Of a stretch of 33,378 nucleotides of DNA, positions 17,748 to 26,620 are shown piece after piece (within the stretch, counting starts at the first letter, position 1; every line of letters begins with the position of its first letter). This stretch comes from Candidatus Roseilinea sp. GTDB taxonomy: Bacteria; Chloroflexota; Anaerolineae; J036; Brachytrichaceae. Location of the stretch: the NCBI GenBank assembly GCA_025055235.1, contig JANWYN010000036.1:1-33378 (forward strand). Direction: 5' to 3'. The notes under the pieces are model-generated. The model saw only the letters and a program-made list of their open reading frames with translations, was not told where the DNA came from and did not search any database. The position numbers were made by a program, and so were the translations under genes.

Positions 17748-17821
17748 TGAGACACGACGCCTGACCCGGCAGCGCCGCTCAGTTCGCCGGCGCAGTGCCG
17801 GCTTTGGCGTCAACGAGGAAT

Positions 17822-19171
17822 ATGCCAAGATCGCGAATCAAATACGAAACCACACCCGAAGCTCAAAGAGCCTTTCTCGTCGGCGTGGAGTTCAAAAATC
17901 CCGCCTACCGCGCCAAGTATGGCGCGCATTTGCCGCTCGAATCCTCAATGGAAGAGCTGGCGCTGCTGTGCAAGACTGCCGGTCTGGAGGTCGTCGGCCA
18001 AACCACGCAGGCGCTGGACGCACCCAACCCGAACACGTTCATCGGCCCGGGCAAAGTAGAAGAGTTGATCGCCTGGCGCAACGCGCTCGACTTCGACGTG
18101 GTGGTGTTCGACGATGAACTCTCGCCGCGCCACCTGCGCGAGCTAGAAGAAGCGCTGGGCGAAGACGTGATCGTGCTGGATCGCACCGGGCTGATCCTCG
18201 ACATCTTCGCCCAACATGCCAGCACGCGCGAAGGCGCGCTGCAGGTCGAGCTGGCACAGTACGAATATCGCAAGCCGCGGCTAACTCGGCAATGGACACA
18301 CTTGGCGCGACAAGCCGGCGGCGGCGCCGGCCGCAGCGGCACCGGCGGCGTCGGTCTGCGCGGCCCCGGCGAGACCCAGCTTGAAATTGATCGCCGGCGG
18401 ATTGACGAGCGCATTGCCAAGCTCAAGCGCGAACTGGAAGAGGTGCGCAAGCAGCGCGCGCAACACCGCGCGCAACGCAAGCGCGCCGAGATCCCCGTCG
18501 TCGCCATCGTCGGCTACACCAACGCCGGCAAGTCCACGTTGCTCAACGCCATCGCCAAGGCCGATGTGCTGGCCGAGGACAAACTGTTCGCCACGCTCGA
18601 CCCGACCACGCGCCGGGTGCGATTGCCACACGGTCACCTCGCCCTGTTCACCGATACCGTCGGCTTCATCCAGAAGCTGCCGACGCAACTGGTAGCGGCC
18701 TTCCGCGCCACGCTGGAGGAGATCACCGAGGCCGACGCGTTGTTGCACGTGGTGGACATCACCCACCCCAACGCCCTCGAGCAGGCACAGACGGTGATGG
18801 ACACGCTGAAGGAATTGGGCGCCGGCGCCAAGCAGATCGTGACGGCGTTGAACAAAGCCGACCGGCTGTCGCCGGAGCAGCGCGCGGACCTGGCAACCGG
18901 CGTGCTGAGTGAGGGCATCTTCATCTCCGCGCTGCGCAAGGAGGGCTTGAACGAGTTGCTGGCCGAGGTAGAGGCCGTGCTGTTCGAGCGGCTGGTGCCG
19001 ATCCGGGTGCGGCTGCCCTACAAGGCCGGCGACCTGATGGCGCTCTTCCGGCGCGAGGGCGCGGTGGACAGCGAGTTGCCGGAGGAGCGCAGCGTGCTGC
19101 TCAGCGGTCGCATTCCCGGGCGGCTGCTCGACGTGTTCATGCCCTATGCGGCGAGCAAGTCAGCACCCTGA
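17822..19171 (+). CDS. hflX: Ribosome-associated GTPase HflX
   Basis: A 449-residue GTPase. The N-terminal HflX domain contains NTFIGPGKVEEL (71-82) and DDELSPRHLRELEEAL. A glycine-rich linker GGGAGRSGTGGVGLRGPGE (167-185) with ETQLEIDRRRID follows, which is diagnostic of HflX, then a coiled segment, and the G domain: G1 GYTNAGKST (231-239), the TLDPTTRR switch, G3 DTVGFIQKLP, and G4 NKAD. It splits stalled or hibernating 70S ribosomes, notably after heat or antibiotic stress. The ATG at 17822 follows GAGGA closely; an upstream in-frame ATG adds 9 unlikely residues. An HflX-like gene followed by a membrane protease suggests stress or quality-control grouping, although 84 bases separate them. 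Confidence 0.95.
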   Translation: MPRSRIKYETTPEAQRAFLVGVEFKNPAYRAKYGAHLPLESSMEELALLCKTAGLEVVGQTTQALDAPNPNTFIGPGKVEELIAWRNALDFDVVVFDDELSPRHLRELEEALGEDVIVLDRTGLILDIFAQHASTREGALQVELAQYEYRKPRLTRQWTHLARQAGGGAGRSGTGGVGLRGPGETQLEIDRRRIDERIAKLKRELEEVRKQRAQHRAQRKRAEIPVVAIVGYTNAGKSTLLNAIAKADVLAEDKLFATLDPTTRRVRLPHGHLALFTDTVGFIQKLPTQLVAAFRATLEEITEADALLHVVDITHPNALEQAQTVMDTLKELGAGAKQIVTALNKADRLSPEQRADLATGVLSEGIFISALRKEGLNELLAEVEAVLFERLVPIRVRLPYKAGDLMALFRREGAVDSELPEERSVLLSGRIPGRLLDVFMPYAASKSAP

Positions 19172-19225
19172 CCGAGTGAGTCCGGGTAATTCGTCGTTCT
19201 GACATCAAATCGTTGATCACAATCA

Positions 19226-19252
19226 ATCCTATTCATCCTGTTAATCCTGTCT
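19226..19252 (+). repeat. Three 9-bp tandem units before the protease gene
   Basis: ATCCTATTC, ATCCTGTTA and ATCCTGTCT run head to tail and end 3 bases before the ATG at 19256. They occupy the position where a ribosome-binding site would be expected; none is present there. Confidence 0.6.
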
Positions 19253-19255
19253 GAA

Positions 19256-20395
19256 ATGGGCTGGTCATTCAAAATCGCGCGCGTGCGTGGCATTGACATC
19301 AAGGTCCATGCCACGTTCTTCCTAATCCTGGTCTTCGGCGCGTTGCAGTGGGCCGGCAGCGTGCCCGGCAACCCGATCGAGGGTGCGCTGTTCGGCATGG
19401 TGCTGATGATTCTGCTGTTCACCTGTGTCACGCTGCACGAACTCGGCCACAGCATCGTCGCGCAGATCTTCGACATCCCCGTTCGCGAGATTGTGCTCTT
19501 CCCGCTGGGCGGTGTGGCGTTCATCGCCAGAAGCCCGGAGAAGCCGCTGCACGAATTGTTGATCGCTGTGGCCGGGCCGGTGGTGAACGTAGTCATCGCC
19601 GCCATCCTGTTCGTTGTGACCGGCGGCATCGGCGTGGACTTCATGGACATGAACGCGCTGCTGGCCGCGCTGCGCGAGCCATCGCTCACCACCATGCTGA
19701 TCTGGCTGTTGTTCGCCAATGTCAGCCTGGTGGTGTTCAACATGATTCCGGCCTTCCCACTAGACGGCGGGCGCATCTTGCGCGCAGTGCTGGCGATGGG
19801 CCTGGGGAATACGCGCGCCACACAGATCGCTGCGGTCATCGGCCAAATCTCCGCCGTGATCCTCGGCATCATCGGCATCGCCAACGGCCAGCTCTTGCTC
19901 ACGCTGATTGCGCTGTTCATCTTCTTCGGCGCCGGCCAGGAGCGCGGCCTGGCCGAGGCGCGGACGGTGCTGAACACACTGCGCGTCGGCGACGCGTACA
20001 ACAAACATGCCCTGAACTTGCAAGTCGGCGATCGCGTGAGCACCGTGGTGGAGTACATCCTCACCAGCTACCAGCCCGACTTCGCCGTGATGCAGGGCAA
20101 CAACATCATCGGCGTGATCACCCGCAACGACGTGCTGCGCACGCTGGCCAACGACGGCAACGACCGCTACGTGACGGAGATCATGCAGCGCGAATTCCTG
20201 CGCGTCGAAGCGCACAGGTCGCTGGATGAAGTGCGCGAAATTCTGATGGAGAACGGTGCGCACCTGGCCGCCGTGTTCGACGGCTCGCGCTATCTCGGCC
20301 TGATCAGCCTGGACGACATCAGCGAGGCGTTCACCGTGCTCACCTTCGTCCGCCGCCAGAAGGAACTGCGCCAACGCAGTAGCTCGACTTTTTGA
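19256..20395 (+). CDS. Site-2 protease (M50 metalloprotease) with CBS domains
   Basis: A 379-residue intramembrane zinc protease. Several membrane helices surround HELGH (61-65), and the third zinc ligand lies in NMIPAFPLDGGRI (162-174). A C-terminal pair of CBS motifs (about 240-365) includes MQGNNIIGVITRNDVLRTL and AAVFDGSRYLGLISLDDI, as in Rip3/SpoIVFB-like group III proteases, where CBS domains sense adenine nucleotides. It would cleave membrane-tethered regulators such as anti-sigma factors in the inner membrane. The ATG at 19256 has no ribosome site; the preceding bases are a 9-bp triplicate. It follows hflX by 84 bases and precedes a LOG gene by 31 bases, likely in one transcript. The substrate is unknown. 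Confidence 0.92.
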   Translation: MGWSFKIARVRGIDIKVHATFFLILVFGALQWAGSVPGNPIEGALFGMVLMILLFTCVTLHELGHSIVAQIFDIPVREIVLFPLGGVAFIARSPEKPLHELLIAVAGPVVNVVIAAILFVVTGGIGVDFMDMNALLAALREPSLTTMLIWLLFANVSLVVFNMIPAFPLDGGRILRAVLAMGLGNTRATQIAAVIGQISAVILGIIGIANGQLLLTLIALFIFFGAGQERGLAEARTVLNTLRVGDAYNKHALNLQVGDRVSTVVEYILTSYQPDFAVMQGNNIIGVITRNDVLRTLANDGNDRYVTEIMQREFLRVEAHRSLDEVREILMENGAHLAAVFDGSRYLGLISLDDISEAFTVLTFVRRQKELRQRSSSTF

Positions 20396-20426
20396 AACCG
20401 GACTCCGCTGCGACTTCCTCGGACAC

Positions 20427-21137
20427 ATGAACCGCTCGACTTCTCCGCGCCAGGAGCGCAAATCGCCCATCCGGCGCATGCAGCTCACCTTCGCCGACCA
20501 TCACGCCAGCCTCTCCTGGGAGGTGCTGCGCATCACGGCCGAATTCGTGCAGGGGTTCGAATTCCTCTCCAATCTGGAGCGCACGGTCACCATCTTCGGC
20601 TCGGCGCGCCTGTCGGAGGGCGATCCATACTATGCGCTGGCGCGCGAGCTGGGCCGCCGGCTTGCCCGGGCCAACTACACCGTCGTGACCGGCGGCGGGC
20701 CGGGTATCATGGAAGCCGGCAATCGCGGCGCAGCCGAGGCCGGCGGCCACTCCGTCGGGCTGAACATCCAGTTACCCACCGAGCAGAAGCTCAACCCCTA
20801 CGTCAAGGAGGGCATGGGCTTCCAATACTTCTTCAGCCGCAAGTTCATGTTGGACTACTCGGCCCTGGCCTACGTGTTCTTTCCCGGCGGCTACGGCACG
20901 CTGGACGAGTTGTTCACCATCCTCACCCTGGTGCAGACCGGCAAGTCCAACGGCGCCGTGCCGATCATCCTGATCGGGCGAGAGTTCTGGCAGCCGCTGC
21001 TGGATTGGATCGCCGGCACGTTGGCCGCGCGCCGGCTGATCGGCCCCGATGACCCGGCGTTGCTGCACTTGACCGACGACCTGGACGAGGCCGTGCGCCT
21101 GATCCGCGCCGCCGGCGATGACGCGGACGAGCTTTGA
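20427..21137 (+). CDS. LOG-family protein (cytokinin riboside 5'-monophosphate phosphoribohydrolase-like)
   Basis: A 236-residue Rossmann-like protein of the LOG family (often mislabelled lysine decarboxylase). TVTIFGSARL opens the fold, VVTGGGPGIMEAGNRGA (86-102) binds the phosphoribosyl part, and FPGGYGTLDELF (152-163) is the LOG signature PGGxGTxxE variant, here with Asp-Glu after Leu. Family enzymes release a base from nucleoside 5'-monophosphates. The first 25 residues are a basic extension that may be dispensable. It follows the protease gene by 31 bases and ends 11 bases from the convergent TIR gene. LOG-like folds (SLOG) also act as nucleotide sensors in some TIR defence systems, but this one looks like the canonical enzyme. 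Confidence 0.9.
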   Translation: MNRSTSPRQERKSPIRRMQLTFADHHASLSWEVLRITAEFVQGFEFLSNLERTVTIFGSARLSEGDPYYALARELGRRLARANYTVVTGGGPGIMEAGNRGAAEAGGHSVGLNIQLPTEQKLNPYVKEGMGFQYFFSRKFMLDYSALAYVFFPGGYGTLDELFTILTLVQTGKSNGAVPIILIGREFWQPLLDWIAGTLAARRLIGPDDPALLHLTDDLDEAVRLIRAAGDDADEL

Positions 21138-21148
21138 AGCAGGCCGCG

Positions 21149-22708
<1,560 letters not shown>

Positions 22709-22982
22709 TCTCAAAAATATCTATGCAATATCTCATTTGCGATGATTTATTGTTCTTCGAGCTCAATCCAGCCACACATGACGATAGTCGCAAACAAGCT
22801 ACATTCCACGCGACGCATAATGCCACGGCGTCGGATCGTTCCCTCGACGTCAGGCAAGCGTGGCACAGCGCGAGGGCCGAAGGCTCACCGAGGACGCTGA
22901 TCGTTGCACAGAACTTCCGTGCTACTCCTGCTCTCACCGCGTTTTGGTGGGCGGGCATGAGTACCTGCGTGGAAGCGTGCCC
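22709..22982. other. Gap without a recognisable gene
   Basis: Upstream of the TIR gene I see an AT-richer stretch (about 22709-22760) that could hold its promoter, but no boxes good enough to name. The remaining bases up to module B show no RNA gene or coding signal I can support. Confidence 0.4.
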
Positions 22983-23125
22983 GACGCTAAACCACTGGGC
23001 TAAGGGGACGGGCGGGCTTCGGCGGGCTTCGACGGGCTTCGACAAGCTCAGCCCGCGCGTCAGCCGCGCGATGGTCATCCCACCGGCCACAGGCGTGCAG
23101 CCGGCGGCTACCGCACGGGTTGCGC
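22983..23125 (-). repeat. Dispersed repeat module B, copy 2 (inverted)
   Basis: The reverse complement aligns with 4350-4493 over its whole length. It has the CGACGGGCTT/CGGCGGGCTT tandem units in place of the CTGTCGAAGC units, plus GATGGTCATCCCACCGGCC and CTACCGCACGGGTTGCGC. Module A follows about 115 bases later in the opposite relative orientation to that seen at 4.2-4.5 kb. Confidence 0.75.
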
Positions 23126-23241
23126 ATCGCCTGCCTCCTTCAGCACACACCATCCCATGGCCGCGCTCCTCTGCGCGAAAGGCTAGAAATAGGTAGAACA
23201 AAAGACTGCATAACGATCAGTCACCGAGGACGAGAATCCAA

Positions 23242-23361
23242 GGTGTACTTCCCGCCGGGGGCAAATTGCCCGGCGGCTGAAGTCGCGGGCAATTTGCGAC
23301 AAAGCCGGCCGTGCGCCGGCTTTGCCATGCGTTGCGCGCGGATTCATCCGCTGCGCAAATC
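23242..23361 (+). repeat. Dispersed repeat module A, copy 2 (hairpin string)
   Basis: A 120-bp match to 4199-4318. Its first stem is CCGCCGGG/CCCGGCGG, where the other copy has a CGCTG/CAGCG core: a T-A pair has become C-G on both sides. The AAAGCCGG/CCGGCTTT and GCGGAT/ATCCGC stems are unchanged. It ends about 70 bases before the dehydratase start. Confidence 0.85.
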
Positions 23362-23429
23362 GGTGAATCGCCCCTGTCGCCGGGGCGAATTGACATCACC
23401 GCGCCTTACGCCTTTAATCGGCCTTCGCT

Positions 23430-24587
23430 ATGAAGATCACCGATATCAAGGTCTATCCCACCTGGGTGGGCAGTCGCAATCAATTGATCGTCAAAGTTGA
23501 AACGGACGAGGGCATCTACGGCTGGGGGGAGTCCGGGCTAAGCGGGCGCGAGCTGGCCGTGGAAGGCGCCCTCCGTCACTATCGCGAGCTGTTGATTGGG
23601 CAAGACCCGATGCGCATTGGGTTCATCTGGCAACTGCTCTACCGATCGCAGTATTTCGAGGGCGGACGCGTGCTGACGGCGGCACAAAGCGCCATTGACA
23701 TTGCGCTGCACGACATCAAGGGCAAGGCGCTGGGCGTGCCGGTGTATCAACTGCTTGGCGGCAAGCAGCGCGACTACGTGAACTGCTTTGCCACCACCGG
23801 CGCAGAAAGCGTCGAGCAACTCATCGAAAGCTGCCGGCTGCTGTTGAGCCAAGGCTGGAACATCATCCGCATGTCGCCGGCCTACGCCGGCCCAGAAGAT
23901 GAACACATCTGGGAGCCGTGGGCATCCATCGGCGTCACTGCAGACTGGTTCGCCCAGGTGCGCGCGGCCGTCGGCAGCGGGCCGATGCTGGGCGTGGACT
24001 ATCACCACCGGCTGAGCGTGGCCGAGGCGGCGTCGTTCTGCCAGCGCATGCCCAGGGGCACGCTGGACTTCCTGGAGGAGCCGATCCGCGACGAATGCCC
24101 CGAGGCTTACGAGCAATTGCGCCGCATGACCGACGTGCCGCTGGCCATCGGCGAGGAGTTCAGCAGCAAATGGCAGGCGCTGCCCTACATCGAGCGCGGG
24201 CTGACGAACTACATGCGGCTGGACATTTGCAACATCGGCGGCTTCACCGAGGCGCTAAAGGTGGCCGGCTGGTGCGAGGCGCACTACATTGACCTGATGC
24301 CGCACAACCCGCTCGGCCCGATTTGCACCGCCGCCACGGTGCATCTGGCCGCGGCCATCCCCAACTTCTTCGCGCTCGAAGTGCGCTACTCGCCGACCGA
24401 AGATCTGAAGTTCTACGACGAGGACATCTTTCCTATGCAGCTCAGGCTCGAAGGGTCACGCTTCCCTGTGCCGAACGCGCCCGGCCTGGGCGTCGAGTTC
24501 AACGAGAAAGACTTCGGCGGCCGGCCGTTCAAGTTCTGGGAAGCGCCCAAGCTGTATCGTAGCGACGGGAGCGTGCAGAATTGGTGA
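23430..24587 (+). CDS. Mandelate racemase/muconate lactonizing family dehydratase (galactonate-dehydratase-like)
   Basis: A 385-residue enolase-superfamily enzyme. The capping domain spans about 1-115. The barrel shows metal ligands Asp190 (GVDYHH), Glu216 (FLEEP) and Glu242 (GEEF). Asp-x-His at 190-192 and His292 in MPHNPLGP match the acid/base layout of D-galactonate and related RspA/ManD-type sugar-acid dehydratases. It would remove water from an aldonate to give a 2-keto-3-deoxy acid in the cytoplasm. KxK of the mandelate-racemase group is not seen after strand 2 (NIIRMSPAY), which agrees with a dehydratase. The following gene, 103 bases on, is a proline racemase family member; the gap holds a long imperfect hairpin. 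Exact sugar acid unknown. Confidence 0.9.
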   Translation: MKITDIKVYPTWVGSRNQLIVKVETDEGIYGWGESGLSGRELAVEGALRHYRELLIGQDPMRIGFIWQLLYRSQYFEGGRVLTAAQSAIDIALHDIKGKALGVPVYQLLGGKQRDYVNCFATTGAESVEQLIESCRLLLSQGWNIIRMSPAYAGPEDEHIWEPWASIGVTADWFAQVRAAVGSGPMLGVDYHHRLSVAEAASFCQRMPRGTLDFLEEPIRDECPEAYEQLRRMTDVPLAIGEEFSSKWQALPYIERGLTNYMRLDICNIGGFTEALKVAGWCEAHYIDLMPHNPLGPICTAATVHLAAAIPNFFALEVRYSPTEDLKFYDEDIFPMQLRLEGSRFPVPNAPGLGVEFNEKDFGGRPFKFWEAPKLYRSDGSVQNW

Positions 24588-24592
24588 GTGAG

Positions 24593-24664
24593 GTTGCAGG
24601 GTTGATTGGTGCTAGGTTGCCGGGCGGGCTATGCGCTCGCCCAGCAACTCAGCAGCCCTGCAAC
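24593..24664 (+). promoter_or_regulatory. 72-base imperfect hairpin between dehydratase and racemase genes
   Basis: The outer arms GTTGCAGGG (24593-24601) and CCCTGCAAC (24656-24664) are perfectly complementary. The inner arms, 24616-24629 and 24635-24648, pair at 12 of 14 positions around the loop TATGC. Outer and inner stems are joined by an internal loop of 14 and 7 bases. An alternative pairing is TAGGTTGC (24613-24620) with GCAACCTA (24668-24675). There is no T-run. It may end or protect the first transcript or control the second gene. Confidence 0.5.
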
Positions 24665-24690
24665 TATGCAACCTAACAACTCTCAGTGCT

Positions 24691-25653
24691 ATGCAAAAGC
24701 TCCGCGTCATTGACTCCCACACCGGCGGCGAGCCGACGCGGCTGGTGATCGAGGGCGGGCCTGATCTGGGCAATGGGAGCGTGGCCGAGCAACTGCACAT
24801 CCTGCGCGAACAGCATGATTGGCTGCGCCGTGCAGTGATCCACGAGCCGCGCGGCAGCGACGTGATCGTCGGCGCGCTGCTCTGCCGGCCCGGCGACCCG
24901 ACATGCAGCGCCGGCGTGATCTTCTTCAACAACGCTGGCTATCTGGGCATGTGCGGCCATGGGACGATTGGCCTAATTGCATCGCTGGCCTACCTCGGAC
25001 GCATCGCGCCCGGCGCGCACCGCATCGAAACGCCTGTGGGCATCGTCGAGGCGACGTTGCACCCTACAGATGCCACAGCACAAACCTACCCCAACCGCGT
25101 CTCCGTGCGCAATGTGCCGAGTTATCGCTTCGCCTCACACGTCGGCGTTCAAGTCGAATCGGTTGGTCAGGTCATGGGCGACGTGGCGTGGGGCGGCAAC
25201 TGGTTCTTCCTCGTCAACGATCATGGACTAACCATCCACCCCTCGGACATCCCGGCGTTGACGGCATTCGCGATGCGAGTGAAGGATGCACTGGCGCGCA
25301 ACGGCATCACCGGCGCGAATGGTGCGGAGATTGACCACGTCGAGTTGTTCGGGCCGAGCGCATGCGCCGACAGCCGGAACTTCGTGCTGTGCCCCGGCAA
25401 CGCCTACGACCGCTCGCCGTGCGGCACCGGCACCAGTGCCAAGCTGGCCTGCCTGTATGCGGACGGCCGGCTTTCGCCCGGCCAAGTGTGGCGGCAGGAA
25501 AGCATCACCGGCAGCGTGTTCGAAGCCAGCTTCGAGACGAACGCCGACGGCTCGATCACGCCGACGATCACCGGCGAGGCCTTCGTCACCGCGAACGCGA
25601 CGCTGCTGCTCGACCCGCGCGATCCGTTCCGGTGGGGGCTGCTCATCAGTTGA
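24691..25653 (+). CDS. Proline racemase family protein (probably 4-hydroxyproline 2-epimerase)
   Basis: A 320-residue member of the proline racemase family. Both catalytic cysteines are present: Cys88 in GMCGHGTIG and Cys244 in [12 protein letters not shown], so it is a two-base racemase or epimerase rather than the hydroxyproline dehydratase form, which lacks the first cysteine. [10 protein letters not shown] at 8-17 is the family start and fixes the ATG at 24691; a longer open frame upstream covers the hairpin region and gives no family-like sequence. Such enzymes turn trans-4-hydroxy-L-proline into the cis-D form for catabolism. The downstream enzymes of that route are not in the window. 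Its pairing with a sugar-acid dehydratase may simply mark a catabolic cluster. Confidence 0.92.
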   Translation: MQKLRVIDSHTGGEPTRLVIEGGPDLGNGSVAEQLHILREQHDWLRRAVIHEPRGSDVIVGALLCRPGDPTCSAGVIFFNNAGYLGMCGHGTIGLIASLAYLGRIAPGAHRIETPVGIVEATLHPTDATAQTYPNRVSVRNVPSYRFASHVGVQVESVGQVMGDVAWGGNWFFLVNDHGLTIHPSDIPALTAFAMRVKDALARNGITGANGAEIDHVELFGPSACADSRNFVLCPGNAYDRSPCGTGTSAKLACLYADGRLSPGQVWRQESITGSVFEASFETNADGSITPTITGEAFVTANATLLLDPRDPFRWGLLIS

Positions 25654-25698
25654 GATTTCTCAAGCCATAGCGCCGTCATGCTTGCAGGACGCCGGCCC

Positions 25699-25875
25699 TT
25701 ACTCGGCCACGCACACCTTGCCGGCATCCTTGTCGAAGAGCCACCGCAGCCCGCTCTTGAGCATCACGTTCGCCCCCAAGATGAGGTCGAATCGTTGCCC
25801 GATCGCGCTTTCGACCGGCTGCAGGTCCACCTGGATGCAATCGAAGACCGATTGACAATTAAACTGTGTGCGCAT
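25699..25875 (-). CDS. Small ORF resembling the C-terminus of a retropepsin-like aspartyl protease
   Basis: A 58-codon frame from ATG at 25875 to TAA at 25699. It ends with FDLILGANVMLKSGLRW, then LFDKDAGKVCV, which resembles the last strands of retroviral-like aspartyl proteases (ILGxxxL followed by a strand). The catalytic DTGA region is absent, and an in-frame TAA lies a few codons before the ATG, so it is either a relic or an independent short protein. It is divergent from the DtxR-type gene, and the dyad at 25856-25898 spans its start codon. I would not assign a function. Confidence 0.4.
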   Translation of the reverse strand: MRTQFNCQSVFDCIQVDLQPVESAIGQRFDLILGANVMLKSGLRWLFDKDAGKVCVAE

Positions 25876-25898
25876 AAAATTTGACTGCGGTTAAATTG
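25856..25898. promoter_or_regulatory. Imperfect dyad, candidate operator of the metal regulator
   Basis: CAATTAAACTG (25856-25866) and CGGTTAAATTG (25888-25898) are inverted copies matching at 9 of 11 positions. They lie in an AT-rich patch between the small minus-strand ORF and the DtxR-family gene, and overlap the candidate -35 region. This is a plausible autoregulatory site but does not match a known DtxR or MntR box well. Confidence 0.35.
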
Positions 25899-25910
25899 CA
25901 AGTTTGCTAA
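25881..25910 (+). promoter_or_regulatory. Candidate promoter of the DtxR-family gene (leaderless)
   Basis: TTGACT (25881-25886) and GCTAAT (25905-25910) are 18 bases apart, matching 5 and 4 of 6 consensus bases. Transcription would begin about 25917, a few bases before the ATG at 25921, and no ribosome-binding site is seen; a leaderless mRNA is suggested. Confidence 0.4.
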
Positions 25911-25920
25911 TACTTGAACC

Positions 25921-26604
25921 ATGTCGAAAGCGACCTACACCGACCCGGTCGGCGTGAACGATGCGACGTTGCACTATCTGGACGTCATCTATCGCTTGAC
26001 CCAGCAGTCCGACGCCGCGAACACCACCGAGATCGCGGAGAAGCTGGGCGTCACGCCATCGGGTGCGAGCGTGATGCTCAAGCGGCTGGCCGAGCGTAAG
26101 CTGGTGCAGCTCACGCCCTACAAGGGCGCGACGCTCACGCCGGAGGGCCGGCGATTGGCACTGCGCACCATCCGGCGCCATCGCCTGCTGGAGATGTTCC
26201 TGCACCAGGTGATGGGGTTCGCATGGCACGAGGTGGACGACCACGCGCATGCGCTCGAAACGGCCATCACCGAGCCGCTCGAAGACCGGATGGACGAGAT
26301 GCTCGGCCATCCCACGCGCTGCCCTCACGGCCACCTGATCCCTAACAAAGATGGCACGCTGCCGCAGGTGAACGATGTGCCGATCCTCTCCCTCGCGTCG
26401 GGTGCGACCGGCGTCATCCGCTGTGTGGACACCGACAACGGCGAATGGCTCAAGTACCTGGGCGAACAAGGGCTCAAACCCGGCGTGCGCGTGACTTTGA
26501 AAGACATCGCCCCATACGGCGGGCCGGTCACCATCGAAACGCCAAGTGGCGCCGTCGCTCTTGGACAAAATTTGGCCGAACTGATCTACGTCGAACCGGA
26601 CTAA
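25921..26604 (+). CDS. DtxR/MntR-family metal-dependent transcriptional regulator
   Basis: A 227-residue repressor. Residues 30-65 are the winged helix (TTEIAEKLGV, then SGASVMLKRLAERKLV). The dimerisation and metal domain follows with RRHRLLEMFL (His87, Glu91), and a C-terminal FeoA/SH3-like domain begins near 150. CPHGHLIP (134-141) is typical of the family. By eye, His110 replaces the DtxR Cys102-type ligand and Thr follows Glu113 where His is usual, so metal preference (Mn, Fe or other) is uncertain. It binds DNA as a dimer when metal is present. It lies 16 bases upstream of a P1B-4 ATPase on the same strand, strongly suggesting that metal level controls an exporter. Confidence 0.93.
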   Translation: MSKATYTDPVGVNDATLHYLDVIYRLTQQSDAANTTEIAEKLGVTPSGASVMLKRLAERKLVQLTPYKGATLTPEGRRLALRTIRRHRLLEMFLHQVMGFAWHEVDDHAHALETAITEPLEDRMDEMLGHPTRCPHGHLIPNKDGTLPQVNDVPILSLASGATGVIRCVDTDNGEWLKYLGEQGLKPGVRVTLKDIAPYGGPVTIETPSGAVALGQNLAELIYVEPD

Positions 26605-26620
26605 CGAACCAGCTTCGATC

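Noticed and set aside
20427-21137. Lysine decarboxylase
   Set aside because: This is an old misannotation of the LOG family; the PGGYGT motif and lack of PLP-enzyme features exclude it.
22960-23020. tRNA-like D-arm on the minus strand (TAGCCCAGTGGTTTAGCG)
   Set aside because: The acceptor arms do not pair, no T-arm fits, and the other copy of module B lacks the resemblance; it is part of the repeat.
25676-25884. Plus-strand short frames over the small ORF region
   Set aside because: The minus-strand frame has a protein-like sequence (FDLILGANVMLKSGLRW); the plus-strand frames do not.
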